The notes under the pieces were generated by a model, which saw nothing but the letters and a program-made list of their open reading frames with translations, did not search any database and was not told the DNA's origin. A stretch of 25,448 nucleotides of DNA from a virus. Location: positions 1 through 25,448 of IMG/VR virus record IMGVR_UViG_3300021963_007164; one strand, 5' to 3'. A program made the translations under genes and the position numbers. This document shows, piece by piece, positions 8,180-15,807 of the stretch (positions are counted from its first letter, which is position 1; every line of letters begins with the position of its first letter).

Positions 8180-8990
8180 AGTACCTACTCCATCTTCGCC
8201 TGTCGAGCCTGACTCGGTAACATCCTATGTCCCAAAGACAAAGGATGAAAAGCGTTTCATGGACAAGCATGTTATTAAAAAGACAGATGATGTCAATGGT
8301 AACGGTGATGATCACTTCCGTGCAACAAACATTAAGCCACATGATCGTTCAAATGGACACGGATATAATCCTGGCGAAGATCAAAAAGTGTATGAATCAA
8401 AAACACTTAAGCAAGTATTGGGTGAGAAACACTTGACACCAGCAGAGCTTAAAAAGCGTGAAGATATTGCCCAGGGTATTGAGAAATCAAATCCTGGTAT
8501 GCCAATGGGAAAGAAGATGGCTATTGCTACAGCCCAAGCCAAAAAGGTTGCTGAAGAAGTTGAGCAGCTGGACGAGAAGGTGGCTCATGATCAGTATCAC
8601 ACATACAGCAAAGCTGTGAAGGATATGCTTGCAAAAATTGGTACGCACGTAGACTCTCATGCAAAAGCTGCAATGTCACCAACAAGTTGGAATAAAGAAA
8701 AAGGTGGCAACATGCATAGCGGTCATGTTTACACAATGAAAAATCTACACCGTACATTACAAGATATGCACGATGATCTCCAACAACAAGTTGAATATAC
8801 TCAGCCACCCAAGCTAGTTAAAGAAGAAGCAAACGATTTGTTTGATGTATTTGCAGAAGACGTTCGTGGCGATGTATTGAAAGTGTATGAGCTTTTAGAC
8901 GAAGCACATCAACAAATCTTCATCGAATTAATTGAAGCAGAGGATTACGATGCTGTTATCGAAGTGACTAAGGAGGTCCTAAATGGCTGA
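8139..8990 (+). CDS. Putative prohead-core-associated protein, function unknown
   Basis: A 283-aa protein of unknown function placed between the gp67-like and gp21 genes. I chose the ATG at 8139 because it has an AGAGGAAG ribosome site just upstream and gives a M-K-T-L-K-Q-L-L start. An upstream ATG at 8070 in this frame adds only a basic out-of-frame shadow of the gp67-like gene. The start lies 41 bases inside that gene. The motif K-T-L-K-Q recurs at about 88-92, followed by P-A-E-L-K-K-R-E-D-I-A and N-P-G-M-P-M-G-K-K-M-A-I-A-T-A, a module I associate with T4-like phage proteins in this locus. Position suggests a core or scaffold component (gp68-like role), but this is inference. Confidence 0.7.
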   Translation: MKTLKQLLELKKPEVPTPSSPVEPDSVTSYVPKTKDEKRFMDKHVIKKTDDVNGNGDDHFRATNIKPHDRSNGHGYNPGEDQKVYESKTLKQVLGEKHLTPAELKKREDIAQGIEKSNPGMPMGKKMAIATAQAKKVAEEVEQLDEKVAHDQYHTYSKAVKDMLAKIGTHVDSHAKAAMSPTSWNKEKGGNMHSGHVYTMKNLHRTLQDMHDDLQQQVEYTQPPKLVKEEANDLFDVFAEDVRGDVLKVYELLDEAHQQIFIELIEAEDYDAVIEVTKEVLNG

Positions 8991-9228
8991 ACCGATTAAA
9001 ATCATTGGATCGGAAATTGCTCTTTCAACAGCTAATACAGTTGGTTCTGCTAGCCTTGTTCGAGTATTCAACAATACAGCTGGTGCTGTATTAATTACTC
9101 GTGCTAATACAACAGGAACAATTGGTACTTGCACACTAGGTGCAGGGAGTGTTGAATATTACGCTAAAATTTCATCAGACACACTTGCTTCAAATGTGGC
9201 TGTAAGAGCAACATCAGTTGCATTCTAA
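8983..9228 (+). CDS. Small beta-rich conserved protein, unknown function
   Basis: An 81-aa protein with no Lys/Arg-rich or membrane segment. It is rich in Ala, Thr, Val and Ser and patterned as alternating beta strands (V-R-V-F-N-N, then V-L-I-T-R, then S-V-E-Y-Y-A-K-I). An AAGGAGG ribosome site lies just upstream of the ATG, inside the end of the previous gene, with an 8-base overlap. Lying inside the capsid operon between core genes and the protease, it may be a structural or decoration protein. I do not recognise a named family, so the role is inference from place only. Confidence 0.75.
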   Translation: MAEPIKIIGSEIALSTANTVGSASLVRVFNNTAGAVLITRANTTGTIGTCTLGAGSVEYYAKISSDTLASNVAVRATSVAF

Positions 9229-9236
9229 GGACAGAC

Positions 9237-9896
9237 ATGAAGTTAATTACTGAATTAAATGAAGACGTAAAATACATTGTCGAAGAAAAAGAAGGCAAGA
9301 AGCACGTTTTTATTGAAGGTATTATCATGCAGGGCGAGATAGAAAATCGCAACGGTCGCATGTATAGAATTAATACGCTAGAAAAAGAAATGAATCGTTA
9401 CAACGAACAGTATGTAACAAAGAATAGAGCGTATGGCGAATTAGGACATCCTTCTGGTCCAACAATTAATCTTGAGCGTGCATGTATTATGTTCAAGAAA
9501 TTATATCGCGAAGGCAATAACATTATGGGTAAAGCCAAGGTGCTTGATACCCCAATGGGAAATATTGTCAAGGGATTAGTAAGTGAGGGAGCTTCACTTG
9601 GTATCTCTTCTCGTGGTATGGGTAGCATTAAAGAAAACAGCAACGGTATTATGGAAGTACAAGACGACTTTCATCTAGCTACTGCTGGAGATATTGTTGC
9701 TGATCCTTCCGCTCCTGACGCGTTTGTCCGTGGTATTATGGAAGGTGTTGAGTGGGTGTGGGATAACGGTCTTCTTAAAGCAGAGCGTGTAGAGCAATAT
9801 AAACAAGAAATTAATCGTGGTGCCCGCCAAAAAATATCTGAAGAAACTGCAATAAAAGTATTTAATCAGTTCTTCAAAGACCTTTCGAAAAGATAA
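9237..9896 (+). CDS. gp21: gp21 prohead maturation protease
   Basis: Serine protease inside the prohead that cleaves scaffold, gp67-type core proteins and the gp23 N-terminus, then itself. At 219 aa it matches T4 gp21 (212 aa). The core has E-G-x-x-M-Q-G-E-I-E-N-R-N-G-R-M-Y near residues 27-43, the catalytic His motif G-E-L-G-H-P-S-G (H71) and the nucleophile region L-G-I-S-S-R-G (S124/S125). These match the His and Ser of the herpesvirus-like protease fold used by T4 gp21. The C-terminal tail is basic and helical, as in pro-forms of such proteases. It sits directly upstream of the scaffold gene, its main substrate. Confidence 0.93.
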   Translation: MKLITELNEDVKYIVEEKEGKKHVFIEGIIMQGEIENRNGRMYRINTLEKEMNRYNEQYVTKNRAYGELGHPSGPTINLERACIMFKKLYREGNNIMGKAKVLDTPMGNIVKGLVSEGASLGISSRGMGSIKENSNGIMEVQDDFHLATAGDIVADPSAPDAFVRGIMEGVEWVWDNGLLKAERVEQYKQEINRGARQKISEETAIKVFNQFFKDLSKR

Positions 9897-9899
9897 TTT

Positions 9900-9907
9900 T
9901 ATAAATA
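9900..9907 (+). promoter_or_regulatory. T4-type late promoter upstream of gp22
   Basis: Exact TATAAATA, directly after the gp21 stop and 23 bases before the gp22 ATG. It is followed by a further ATAAAT repeat and the AAAGGAG ribosome site. It would let scaffold and capsid be made at higher levels than the protease upstream. The expected reader is gp55. Confidence 0.75.
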
Positions 9908-9930
9908 AATAAAAGTCAAAGGAGCCTTAA

Positions 9931-10950
9931 ATGACCGTTAAACAAAAACAACTGGATGAAAAGATCCAAACTGGTGGCGGAGCTACTGGTGTTTCTCATA
10001 CAGCTGATCCTGTTGCAACAAATGCAACTCTACCTGCATCTAATCTAGGTAATGGTGAATCGATGAATAAAATCGACCACATTACACCAGGCGAAGGTGA
10101 AGAAGAGACAAGCACAGAGAATAATGTTAAGACAACAAAAGATACTGCTGGTAGCAACAAGGCTACTGTTGGTATGAAGGGTAGCGCAGCTACACCTGGT
10201 CAGACATACAGCTTTGAGCCAAACAGTGTTAAAGAAGATGTTGCTGCTATGTTCAGTGGTTCTGATCTATCAGAAGACTTCAAAGAGAAAGCAACAATTA
10301 TTTTTGAAGCAGCTGTTACAGCAAAAGTTAACGAAGCAATTACTGAACTCGAAGAGCAATACAATACTGCTCTTGAAGAAGAAACACAAAAGCTTTCAGA
10401 AGATCTAACACAGAAGATTGACCAATACATGGAGTATGTGGTTGAGCAGTGGATGGAAGAAAACAAAGTTGCTATTGAGCACTCTCTGAAATCTGAAATT
10501 ACAGAAAACTTCATTACAAAGCTAAAAGGCTTGTTTGAAGAAAGCCATATTTCCGTTCCTGAAGAAAAATTCGATGTGGTCGAAGAGCTGACAGGAAAGG
10601 TTGAAGAGATTCAATCACGCCTTGACAAAGTTATGGAAGAAAACATGACATTGAAAGGTGAGCTGAGTGAATCGACTCGCGCAAAGATTCTTGCTGATGT
10701 GACAGAAGGACTTGCTGCTACACAAGCAGAAAAGCTGGTTGCTCTTGCAGAGGGTGTTGAATTTGATTCAGCTGAAAACTATCGCAAGAAACTAGAACTC
10801 GTTAAGGAAAATTATTTCCCTGCTGAGAAGTCTGGTAAGCAAAATCTTCTAGAGCAAATCGAAGAAGATAATGCAGAACCACAAAAAGCAACTGTAAATA
10901 GCCCCGTGTCATTCTATGCACAAGCTATTTCCAGAACGGTTAAAAAATAA
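9931..10950 (+). CDS. gp22: gp22 major prohead scaffold protein
   Basis: Main scaffolding core protein, which sets head size and is degraded by gp21 before packaging. It has 339 aa, longer than T4 gp22 (269 aa). The first 90 residues are low-complexity Thr/Ala/Gly/Asn-rich, perhaps disordered. From about 95 on, the protein is highly charged and helical (D-V-A-A-M-F-S-G-S-D-L-S-E-D-F, then long Glu/Lys heptad stretches), typical of the scaffold coiled coil. Several L-x-E or I-x-E sites could be gp21 cleavage points. The last residues (F-Y-A-Q-A-I-S-R-T) match the conserved C-terminus that binds the shell. Place between gp21 and gp23 is diagnostic. Confidence 0.92.
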   Translation: MTVKQKQLDEKIQTGGGATGVSHTADPVATNATLPASNLGNGESMNKIDHITPGEGEEETSTENNVKTTKDTAGSNKATVGMKGSAATPGQTYSFEPNSVKEDVAAMFSGSDLSEDFKEKATIIFEAAVTAKVNEAITELEEQYNTALEEETQKLSEDLTQKIDQYMEYVVEQWMEENKVAIEHSLKSEITENFITKLKGLFEESHISVPEEKFDVVEELTGKVEEIQSRLDKVMEENMTLKGELSESTRAKILADVTEGLAATQAEKLVALAEGVEFDSAENYRKKLELVKENYFPAEKSGKQNLLEQIEEDNAEPQKATVNSPVSFYAQAISRTVKK

Positions 10951-10955
10951 GCAAA

Positions 10956-10963
10956 TATAAATA
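10956..10963 (+). promoter_or_regulatory. T4-type late promoter upstream of gp23
   Basis: Exact TATAAATA, 41 bases before the gp23 ATG, with an AAGGGG ribosome site between. The spacing leaves about 30 bases of 5' UTR, the usual T4 late arrangement. This is the third exact copy in the window and drives the most abundant virion protein. Confidence 0.8.
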
Positions 10964-11004
10964 TAAACATTCCAATTAACTAAACCAAGAAGGGGATAGA
11001 GAAA

Positions 11005-12357
11005 ATGTACCTTAATGAAGAAATTCAACAAAAGTGGGCTCCAGTACTGAACCACGAAGACCTAAGTCCTATCAAGGACGTTCACAAGCGTAGCGTTATT
11101 GCTACATTGCTTGAGAACACAGAGAAAGCTTTGATGGAAGCAAGCAACCAGTCCGCTGGTAGCCAGTTCCTGTCTGAGTCTCCTGTTCCTATCAATAGCG
11201 GTGTTTCCGGTGGCGCTGGTAACATTGCAACTTTCGACCCTGTGCTTATCAGCCTGGTTCGTCGTGCGATGCCTAACCTGATCGCTTATGACATCTGCGG
11301 TGTGCAGCCTATGACTGGCCCAACAGGCTTGATCTTCGCTATGCGCTCACAGTATGGCAACACAACTTCTGCAAACGTTGCAGAAACATTCTACAACGAA
11401 GTTAACACTGAGTTCTCATCTGTTGTTTCTGGTGCCAACACGCTTGGTCTGAAGCACACAGGTACATTGCCTGGCAATACAACTCAGACAATTAACTTGG
11501 CTTCTACTGGCGTGTACAACTACGCTGGTGGTATGTCAACAGCACAAGCAGAAGCTTTGGGTACAACAAGCAACACAGCTTTCCCACAAATGGGCTTCAC
11601 AATTGAGAAAGTTACTGTAACTGCTCAATCACGTGCTCTGAAAGCTGAGTACACAATGGAATTGGCTCAAGACCTGAAAGCAATCCATGGTCTGGACGCT
11701 GAAACGGAATTGTCAAACATTCTGACTGGTGAGATTCTTGCTGAGATCAACCGTGAAGTTGTTCGTACAATCAACGTAACAGCTAAGCAAGGTTGCGACA
11801 CAGGAACAACAACAGCTGGTATCTTCGACTTAGACGTTGATGCTAACGGTCGTTGGTCAGTTGAAAAGTTCAAGGGCTTGATGTTCCAAATCGAACGTGA
11901 AGCTAACCAAATTGCCAAAGACACACGTCGTGGCAAAGGTAACATCATCATTTGCTCATCAGACGTAGCTTCTGCTCTGCAAATGGCTGGTGTTCTTGAC
12001 TACACTCCTGCTCTAAACAGCAACAACCTACAAGTTGACGATACAGGCAACACATTTGCTGGTGTTCTGAATGGTCGCATGAAGGTTTACATCGATCCAT
12101 ACGCTGTAGGCAACTACATGGTCATTGGTTACAAAGGTTCTAGCGCATTTGATGCTGGCCTGTTCTATTGCCCATACGTTCCTCTACAAATGGTTCGTGC
12201 TGTTGACCAAGACAGCTTCGCTCCAAAGATTGGTTTCAAAACTCGCTACGGCATGGTTGCGAACCCATTTGCTCAAGGTCTAACACGTGGTGCCGGTGCT
12301 CTTGTAAAAGACAGCAACGTTTACTACCGTCGTACTTTGGTTACAAACCTACTGTAA
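11005..12357 (+). CDS. gp23: gp23 major capsid protein
   Basis: Main hexamer-forming shell protein with an HK97-like fold. It has 450 aa, shorter than T4 gp23 (521 aa) and similar to marine T4-like phages. The conserved D-P-V-L-I-S-L-V-R-R-A-M-P-N-L-I-A-Y-D block follows the N-terminus, with Q-P-M-T-G-P-T-G, then A-R-N-type later segments and an F-A-P-K-I-G-F-K-T-R-Y-G-M region near the end. The probable gp21 cleavage site is after E58 (F-L-S-E/S-P-V-P), which would remove an N-terminal propeptide. Codon use is richer in C-ending codons than in its neighbours, as expected for very high expression. An exact late promoter precedes it and a strong terminator follows. Confidence 0.97.
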   Translation: MYLNEEIQQKWAPVLNHEDLSPIKDVHKRSVIATLLENTEKALMEASNQSAGSQFLSESPVPINSGVSGGAGNIATFDPVLISLVRRAMPNLIAYDICGVQPMTGPTGLIFAMRSQYGNTTSANVAETFYNEVNTEFSSVVSGANTLGLKHTGTLPGNTTQTINLASTGVYNYAGGMSTAQAEALGTTSNTAFPQMGFTIEKVTVTAQSRALKAEYTMELAQDLKAIHGLDAETELSNILTGEILAEINREVVRTINVTAKQGCDTGTTTAGIFDLDVDANGRWSVEKFKGLMFQIEREANQIAKDTRRGKGNIIICSSDVASALQMAGVLDYTPALNSNNLQVDDTGNTFAGVLNGRMKVYIDPYAVGNYMVIGYKGSSAFDAGLFYCPYVPLQMVRAVDQDSFAPKIGFKTRYGMVANPFAQGLTRGAGALVKDSNVYYRRTLVTNLL

Positions 12358-12385
12358 TAATAATAACAAAACAGTATGTTTCTTT

Positions 12386-12412
12386 AAAAGGGCTCTTCGG
12401 AGCCCTTTTTTT
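12386..12412 (+). terminator. Strong intrinsic terminator after gp23 (UUCG tetraloop)
   Basis: The stem GGGCTC pairs with GAGCCC around a TTCG tetraloop, a very stable class. It is extended by AAAA pairing with the first Ts of a 7-T run. It lies 29 bases after the gp23 stop and has all features of a rho-independent terminator. It closes the capsid operon and separates it from the following tail/recombination genes. Confidence 0.93.
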
Positions 12413-12416
12413 ATTG

Positions 12417-12424
12417 GATAAATA
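12417..12424 (+). promoter_or_regulatory. Probable late promoter (one mismatch) upstream of gp3-like gene
   Basis: GATAAATA differs from TATAAATA only at the first base. It begins 5 bases after the terminator's U-run and lies 17 bases before the next ATG, with a CAGGAG ribosome site between. A promoter is expected here because the upstream terminator should stop gp23 transcripts. Confidence 0.6.
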
Positions 12425-12441
12425 GGAAACAGGAGTGACAA

Positions 12442-12966
12442 ATGAGTGTATTAGACAATCAACCAATCAATCAAAGTTTTCTTTCTCCTCTTGGTTTTAA
12501 ACTCCAGATTAAGAAAACGCCAACAGTAAATTACTTTGTACAGAGTGTAAACATTCCTCAGGTATCATTGGGTACAGCTGATGTAGAGACACCGTTTTCC
12601 AAGATTCCTTTGCCTGGTACAAAGCTGACATATGGATATCTCCAAGCAACATTCAAGATAGACGAGGATATGAAAAACTATCTTGAGCTCTATGACTGGT
12701 TAAAGGGTGTTGGTTTTCCTGATAACTTTGCACAATATACAAACATTGCTGGAGCAGGCGTGACGACTGGTGATGGAATTTATTCTGATATCACATTGGT
12801 TGTTTTATCAAGCGCCATGAACCCAAACCTAGAAATAACATTTTATGATTGCTTCCCCGTTGACCTTTCATCCATAGAGTTTGATAGTACATCTGTGGAT
12901 GTTCAGTACGCTACTGCTACTGTATCTTTTGCTAATAGAAGGTTTGATATAAAAGCTTTGGGGTAA
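12442..12966 (+). CDS. gp3: gp3-like tail completion / sheath stabilizer protein
   Basis: A 174-aa structural protein, close in length to T4 gp3 (176 aa), which closes the end of the tail tube. In cyanophage genomes the gene after gp23 is usually annotated gp3, and this sequence fits that pattern. Visible are Y-F-V-Q-S-V-N-I-P-Q-V-S-L-G, P-F-S-K-I-P-L-P-G, and D-E-D-M-K-N-Y-L-E-L-Y-D-W-L-K-G-V-G-F-P. The Q-S-V-N-I-P segment recalls the A-T-Q-I-P of tube protein gp19, so a tail-tube fold is likely. A baseplate tube protein of the gp54 type is an alternative. The next gene begins one base after its stop. Confidence 0.62.
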   Translation: MSVLDNQPINQSFLSPLGFKLQIKKTPTVNYFVQSVNIPQVSLGTADVETPFSKIPLPGTKLTYGYLQATFKIDEDMKNYLELYDWLKGVGFPDNFAQYTNIAGAGVTTGDGIYSDITLVVLSSAMNPNLEITFYDCFPVDLSSIEFDSTSVDVQYATATVSFANRRFDIKALG

Positions 12967-12967
12967 T

Positions 12968-13402
12968 ATGAAATTTGATGATATTATGGATTTGTGGGCC
13001 CAAGACTCACGAATGGATGACACTGAGCTGGGCGCAGAGAGTTTAAAGATTCCCCTACTGCACCACAAGTATTATAAGATGTATGTGCAAGAAGCAATAC
13101 AGTTAAAAGCATATGAGCAACAATACAAAACGTTGTATCGTTTAAAATATGAATACTACATGGGTGTTCTTGATCAAGAGACGTTAGCAGAATACGGATG
13201 GAACCCAAACCCGTTAAAGATCCTCAAACAAGATCTTACAATATACATTGATGCTGATCAAGACTTACAGCGTATTCAACAGAAGATAGATATACAGAAG
13301 CAAAAAACTTCGTTTCTTGAGTCAGCAATTAAGACAATATCAAACCGAGGGTTCCTAATAAAGAACGCAATCGATTGGGAAAGATTTAAGGTAGGTGGAT
13401 GA
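12968..13402 (+). CDS. uvsY: UvsY recombination mediator
   Basis: Recombination mediator that loads UvsX recombinase onto ssDNA covered by gp32. It has 144 aa (T4 137). The pattern follows UvsY: an N-terminal acidic helix (M-D-D-T-E-L), a central K-x-x-Y-Y-M-G-V-L-D segment, then I-Y-I-D-A-D-x-D-L, and a C-terminal A-I-K-T-I-S-N-R-G-F-x-I-K-N-A-I-D-W-x-x-F block that matches the T4 C-terminus (A-I-K-S-R-G-F-A-I-K). It overlaps the uvsW start by 4 bases, as is usual in marine T4-like genomes. uvsX is not in the window. Confidence 0.87.
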   Translation: MKFDDIMDLWAQDSRMDDTELGAESLKIPLLHHKYYKMYVQEAIQLKAYEQQYKTLYRLKYEYYMGVLDQETLAEYGWNPNPLKILKQDLTIYIDADQDLQRIQQKIDIQKQKTSFLESAIKTISNRGFLIKNAIDWERFKVGG

Positions 13403-14856
13403 CGGATACAATCCGTGTAACTAAATTTAATAATGTTCACTTAAAGCTTCATTGTGACAGCAGTATAGCATATGAACTAAGCGAGTACTTTACATTTAAT
13501 GTTCCTGGTGCAAAGTTTTCACCAGCATACAAGAACAAAATGTGGGACGGTAAGATTCGTTTGTTTCATTTAATGCGTGGCACGTTGTATGTCGGATTAA
13601 TAAATCAAGTAAAGCTGTTTGCACAAGAACGTGAATACAATCTTGAGTATGACAGTATAGAAGACTTTAGTGAGAGGAGCTTTTCTATTGTTGAAGCCAA
13701 ACAGTTTATTAAAAATATTGATCTACCGTTTGAGGTTCGTGACTATCAACTAGATGCTTTTGTACATGCTGTAAGAAAGAAGAGAGCTGTCCTTGTATCT
13801 CCAACAGCATCAGGTAAGTCATTAATTATATTTTTGTTGGCAACATACTTTGTTGCAAAGAAGGTTTTAATAGTTGTTCCTTCTACAGGCCTTGTTCATC
13901 AGATGGCTTCTGACTTCATTGACTATGGTTGTCCGCCTGATTTAATCCATAAGATTTATTCAGGTCAAGAAAAGGTAACAGAGACAGCATACTTTGTTAT
14001 TACAACTTGGCAAAGCATATACAAGCTCCCCAATAACTGGTTTGATACGTACGGTGTTGTCATTGGTGATGAGGCACACCAATTCAAGGCAAAGAGTCTT
14101 GTTGATATCATGGAAAAAATGACAAAATGTGAATACAGGTTTGGCTTTACCGGGACGCTCGATGGTACAAATACAAACAAGCTAGTTCTTGAAGGATTGT
14201 TTGGAGCTGTTAAACAAGTAACAACAACTTCAGAATTGATGGAGCAAGGAACAGTAGCATCACTTAAAATTAAGTCACTAGTCCTTAGTTATAATGAAGA
14301 CACACGTAAGTTGTTTGCAAAGACGAAGCCCTCATATACCGACGAATTGAATCATATCATTTTGAATGGCGCAAGAAACAAATTCATTAGTAACCTCACA
14401 AATTCATTAAATACTAACACATTGCTGTTGTTTAATTACGTGCAACATGGTAAAATGTTATATGACATGATTAAAGCATACGATCCAGATAGAGAAGTGT
14501 ATCTTGTCTATGGTAAGGTAGAGGGTGAGGAGAGGGAGGAGATTCGTAAGTTAGTTGAGAAGAGTGACAATGCTGCTGTTGTTGCATCATACAAAACATT
14601 CTCAACAGGTATCAATATTCCCAATCTACATAATGTTATATTTGGAAGTCCTAGTAAGTCTCGTATCAGAGTTCTTCAATCAATTGGTAGGGGTTTGAGA
14701 ACGAGTGAAGAAAAGACAAATGCTGTGCTTTATGATATAGCTGATGATATGTCGTGGAAGTCGTTTCAGAACCACACGATTCGTCATTTTTCAGAACGCG
14801 TTCAAATGTATAATCAAGAAAAGTTTGAATACAAGATTTACACAATCAAATTGTAA
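13399..14856 (+). CDS. uvsW: UvsW superfamily 2 DNA/RNA helicase
   Basis: ATP-dependent helicase that unwinds R-loops, branched DNA and stalled forks, helping the switch from origin-dependent to recombination-dependent replication. It has 485 aa (T4 503). Motifs in order: Walker A SPTASGKS (134-141), DEAH box (224-227) in V-V-I-G-D-E-A-H-Q, motif III F-T-G-T-L (250-254), and motif VI Q-S-I-G-R-G-L-R (427-434) with arginine fingers. The N-terminal 100 residues match the UvsW double-stranded-DNA-binding region (F-S-P-A-Y-K-N-K-M-W-D-G-K-I-R-L-F). The gene overlaps uvsY by 4 bases. It looks complete and catalytically intact. Confidence 0.95.
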   Translation: MTDTIRVTKFNNVHLKLHCDSSIAYELSEYFTFNVPGAKFSPAYKNKMWDGKIRLFHLMRGTLYVGLINQVKLFAQEREYNLEYDSIEDFSERSFSIVEAKQFIKNIDLPFEVRDYQLDAFVHAVRKKRAVLVSPTASGKSLIIFLLATYFVAKKVLIVVPSTGLVHQMASDFIDYGCPPDLIHKIYSGQEKVTETAYFVITTWQSIYKLPNNWFDTYGVVIGDEAHQFKAKSLVDIMEKMTKCEYRFGFTGTLDGTNTNKLVLEGLFGAVKQVTTTSELMEQGTVASLKIKSLVLSYNEDTRKLFAKTKPSYTDELNHIILNGARNKFISNLTNSLNTNTLLLFNYVQHGKMLYDMIKAYDPDREVYLVYGKVEGEEREEIRKLVEKSDNAAVVASYKTFSTGINIPNLHNVIFGSPSKSRIRVLQSIGRGLRTSEEKTNAVLYDIADDMSWKSFQNHTIRHFSERVQMYNQEKFEYKIYTIKL

Positions 14857-14864
14857 GGATACAG

Positions 14865-15254
14865 ATGGTCACAATCATAAAACTAAACAACGGAATAGAG
14901 ATTGTTGGTGAGCTTGTAGATTCATACAAAGACGTTGTTACCATAGCAAAGCCTTTGCAAATTAATTATAGATACTTCCTAGGTGCTACGCCTTCTGTAT
15001 CGTTTGTTCGTTATATAATGTTCTCTAAAACAAATGAAATAACATTTCATCGAGACAACATTGTTAATGAAGTAGAAGCAAGAGAATCATTTGCAAACTA
15101 CTATAAAGATGTTGTTGATTATTACTTTGATGAGTTAGAAAAATTAATCGATGCAGAGTTTGAGTCTCTTATTCAATCTTCTAACTCCAATCAAGAACAA
15201 CATATGAGAAAGATTCTTGAAATGATGCCTACTGATGATACGCCGGTGAATTGA
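14865..15254 (+). CDS. Small Sm-like-fold protein, function unknown
   Basis: A 129-aa protein. The first 55 residues (I-I-K-L-N-N-G-I-E-I-V-G-E-L-V-D, then V-T-I-A-K-P-L-Q-I-N) follow the beta-strand pattern of Sm/LSm-like domains (N-G-x-x-x-x-G, then a second strand and a bulky basic patch). The remainder is acidic and probably helical, with a disordered tail. It lies between uvsW and the late sigma factor, separated by 8 bases and 1 base, so it is co-expressed with both. The fold is inferred from pattern, not confirmed. A role in RNA binding or late transcription would be speculation. Confidence 0.65.
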   Translation: MVTIIKLNNGIEIVGELVDSYKDVVTIAKPLQINYRYFLGATPSVSFVRYIMFSKTNEITFHRDNIVNEVEARESFANYYKDVVDYYFDELEKLIDAEFESLIQSSNSNQEQHMRKILEMMPTDDTPVN

Positions 15255-15255
15255 T

Positions 15256-15807
15256 ATGGCCAATTACGTTGATAATAAGCAGCTGTATGCTGTGATACTT
15301 GAATATAAAGCAAAAGTCCAAGAAGCCAAACATAGTGGAGCGGGTAAACCGCAAATACCTAATTACGTTGGTGAATGCATTCTTTTAATTGCTCAGCGGT
15401 TGGCTACAAAGCCTAACTTTATAAATTACTCCTACCGTGATGAAATGATAAGTGATGGAATTGAAAACTGTATTAGTTATTTTGACAATTTTGATCCTGC
15501 TAAATCCGACAATCCATTTGCTTATTTTACTCAGATCATATATTATGCTTTTCTCCGTCGCATTCAAAAAGAGAAGAAGCAAGTGTACATAAAGCATAAG
15601 ACATCAGAAAATAGTATGTTGTTTGATGAGCTTGTTCAGCAAGGTGAGGATGGAGAGTTCAATGTAAATGCAATGGAATTTGATACTGAGAATATATCTG
15701 ATTTTATAAAAGCGTTTGAAGATAATATTGACAAGAAAAAAGTCAAGCGCAAAAAAGGAATTGAAGCTTTCATAGAGGATGATAATGAAGATAGCGTTAC
15801 TGGGTGA
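15256..15807 (+). CDS. gp55: gp55 late sigma factor
   Basis: Small sigma factor that directs host RNA polymerase to T4-type late promoters. It has 183 aa (T4 185). A reduced sigma region 2 is visible at about 60-110, with R-D-E-M-I-S-D-G-I-E-N-C-I-S-Y-F-D-N-F-D-P, then F-A-Y-F-T-Q-I-I-Y-Y-A-F-L-R-R-I-Q-K-E-K-K. These residues recognise the TATAAATA element found at 3493, 9900 and 10956. Regions 3 and 4 are absent, as in T4. The C-terminus (I-E-A-F-I-E-D-D, about 169-176) is hydrophobic plus acidic, like the sliding-clamp-binding tail of T4 gp55. It overlaps the gp47 gene by 23 bases. Confidence 0.95.
   Translation: MANYVDNKQLYAVILEYKAKVQEAKHSGAGKPQIPNYVGECILLIAQRLATKPNFINYSYRDEMISDGIENCISYFDNFDPAKSDNPFAYFTQIIYYAFLRRIQKEKKQVYIKHKTSENSMLFDELVQQGEDGEFNVNAMEFDTENISDFIKAFEDNIDKKKVKRKKGIEAFIEDDNEDSVTG

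Noticed and set aside
15420-15427. TATAAATT late-promoter-like motif inside gp55
   Set aside because: One mismatch in an AT-rich coding region, with no gene start placed to use it.
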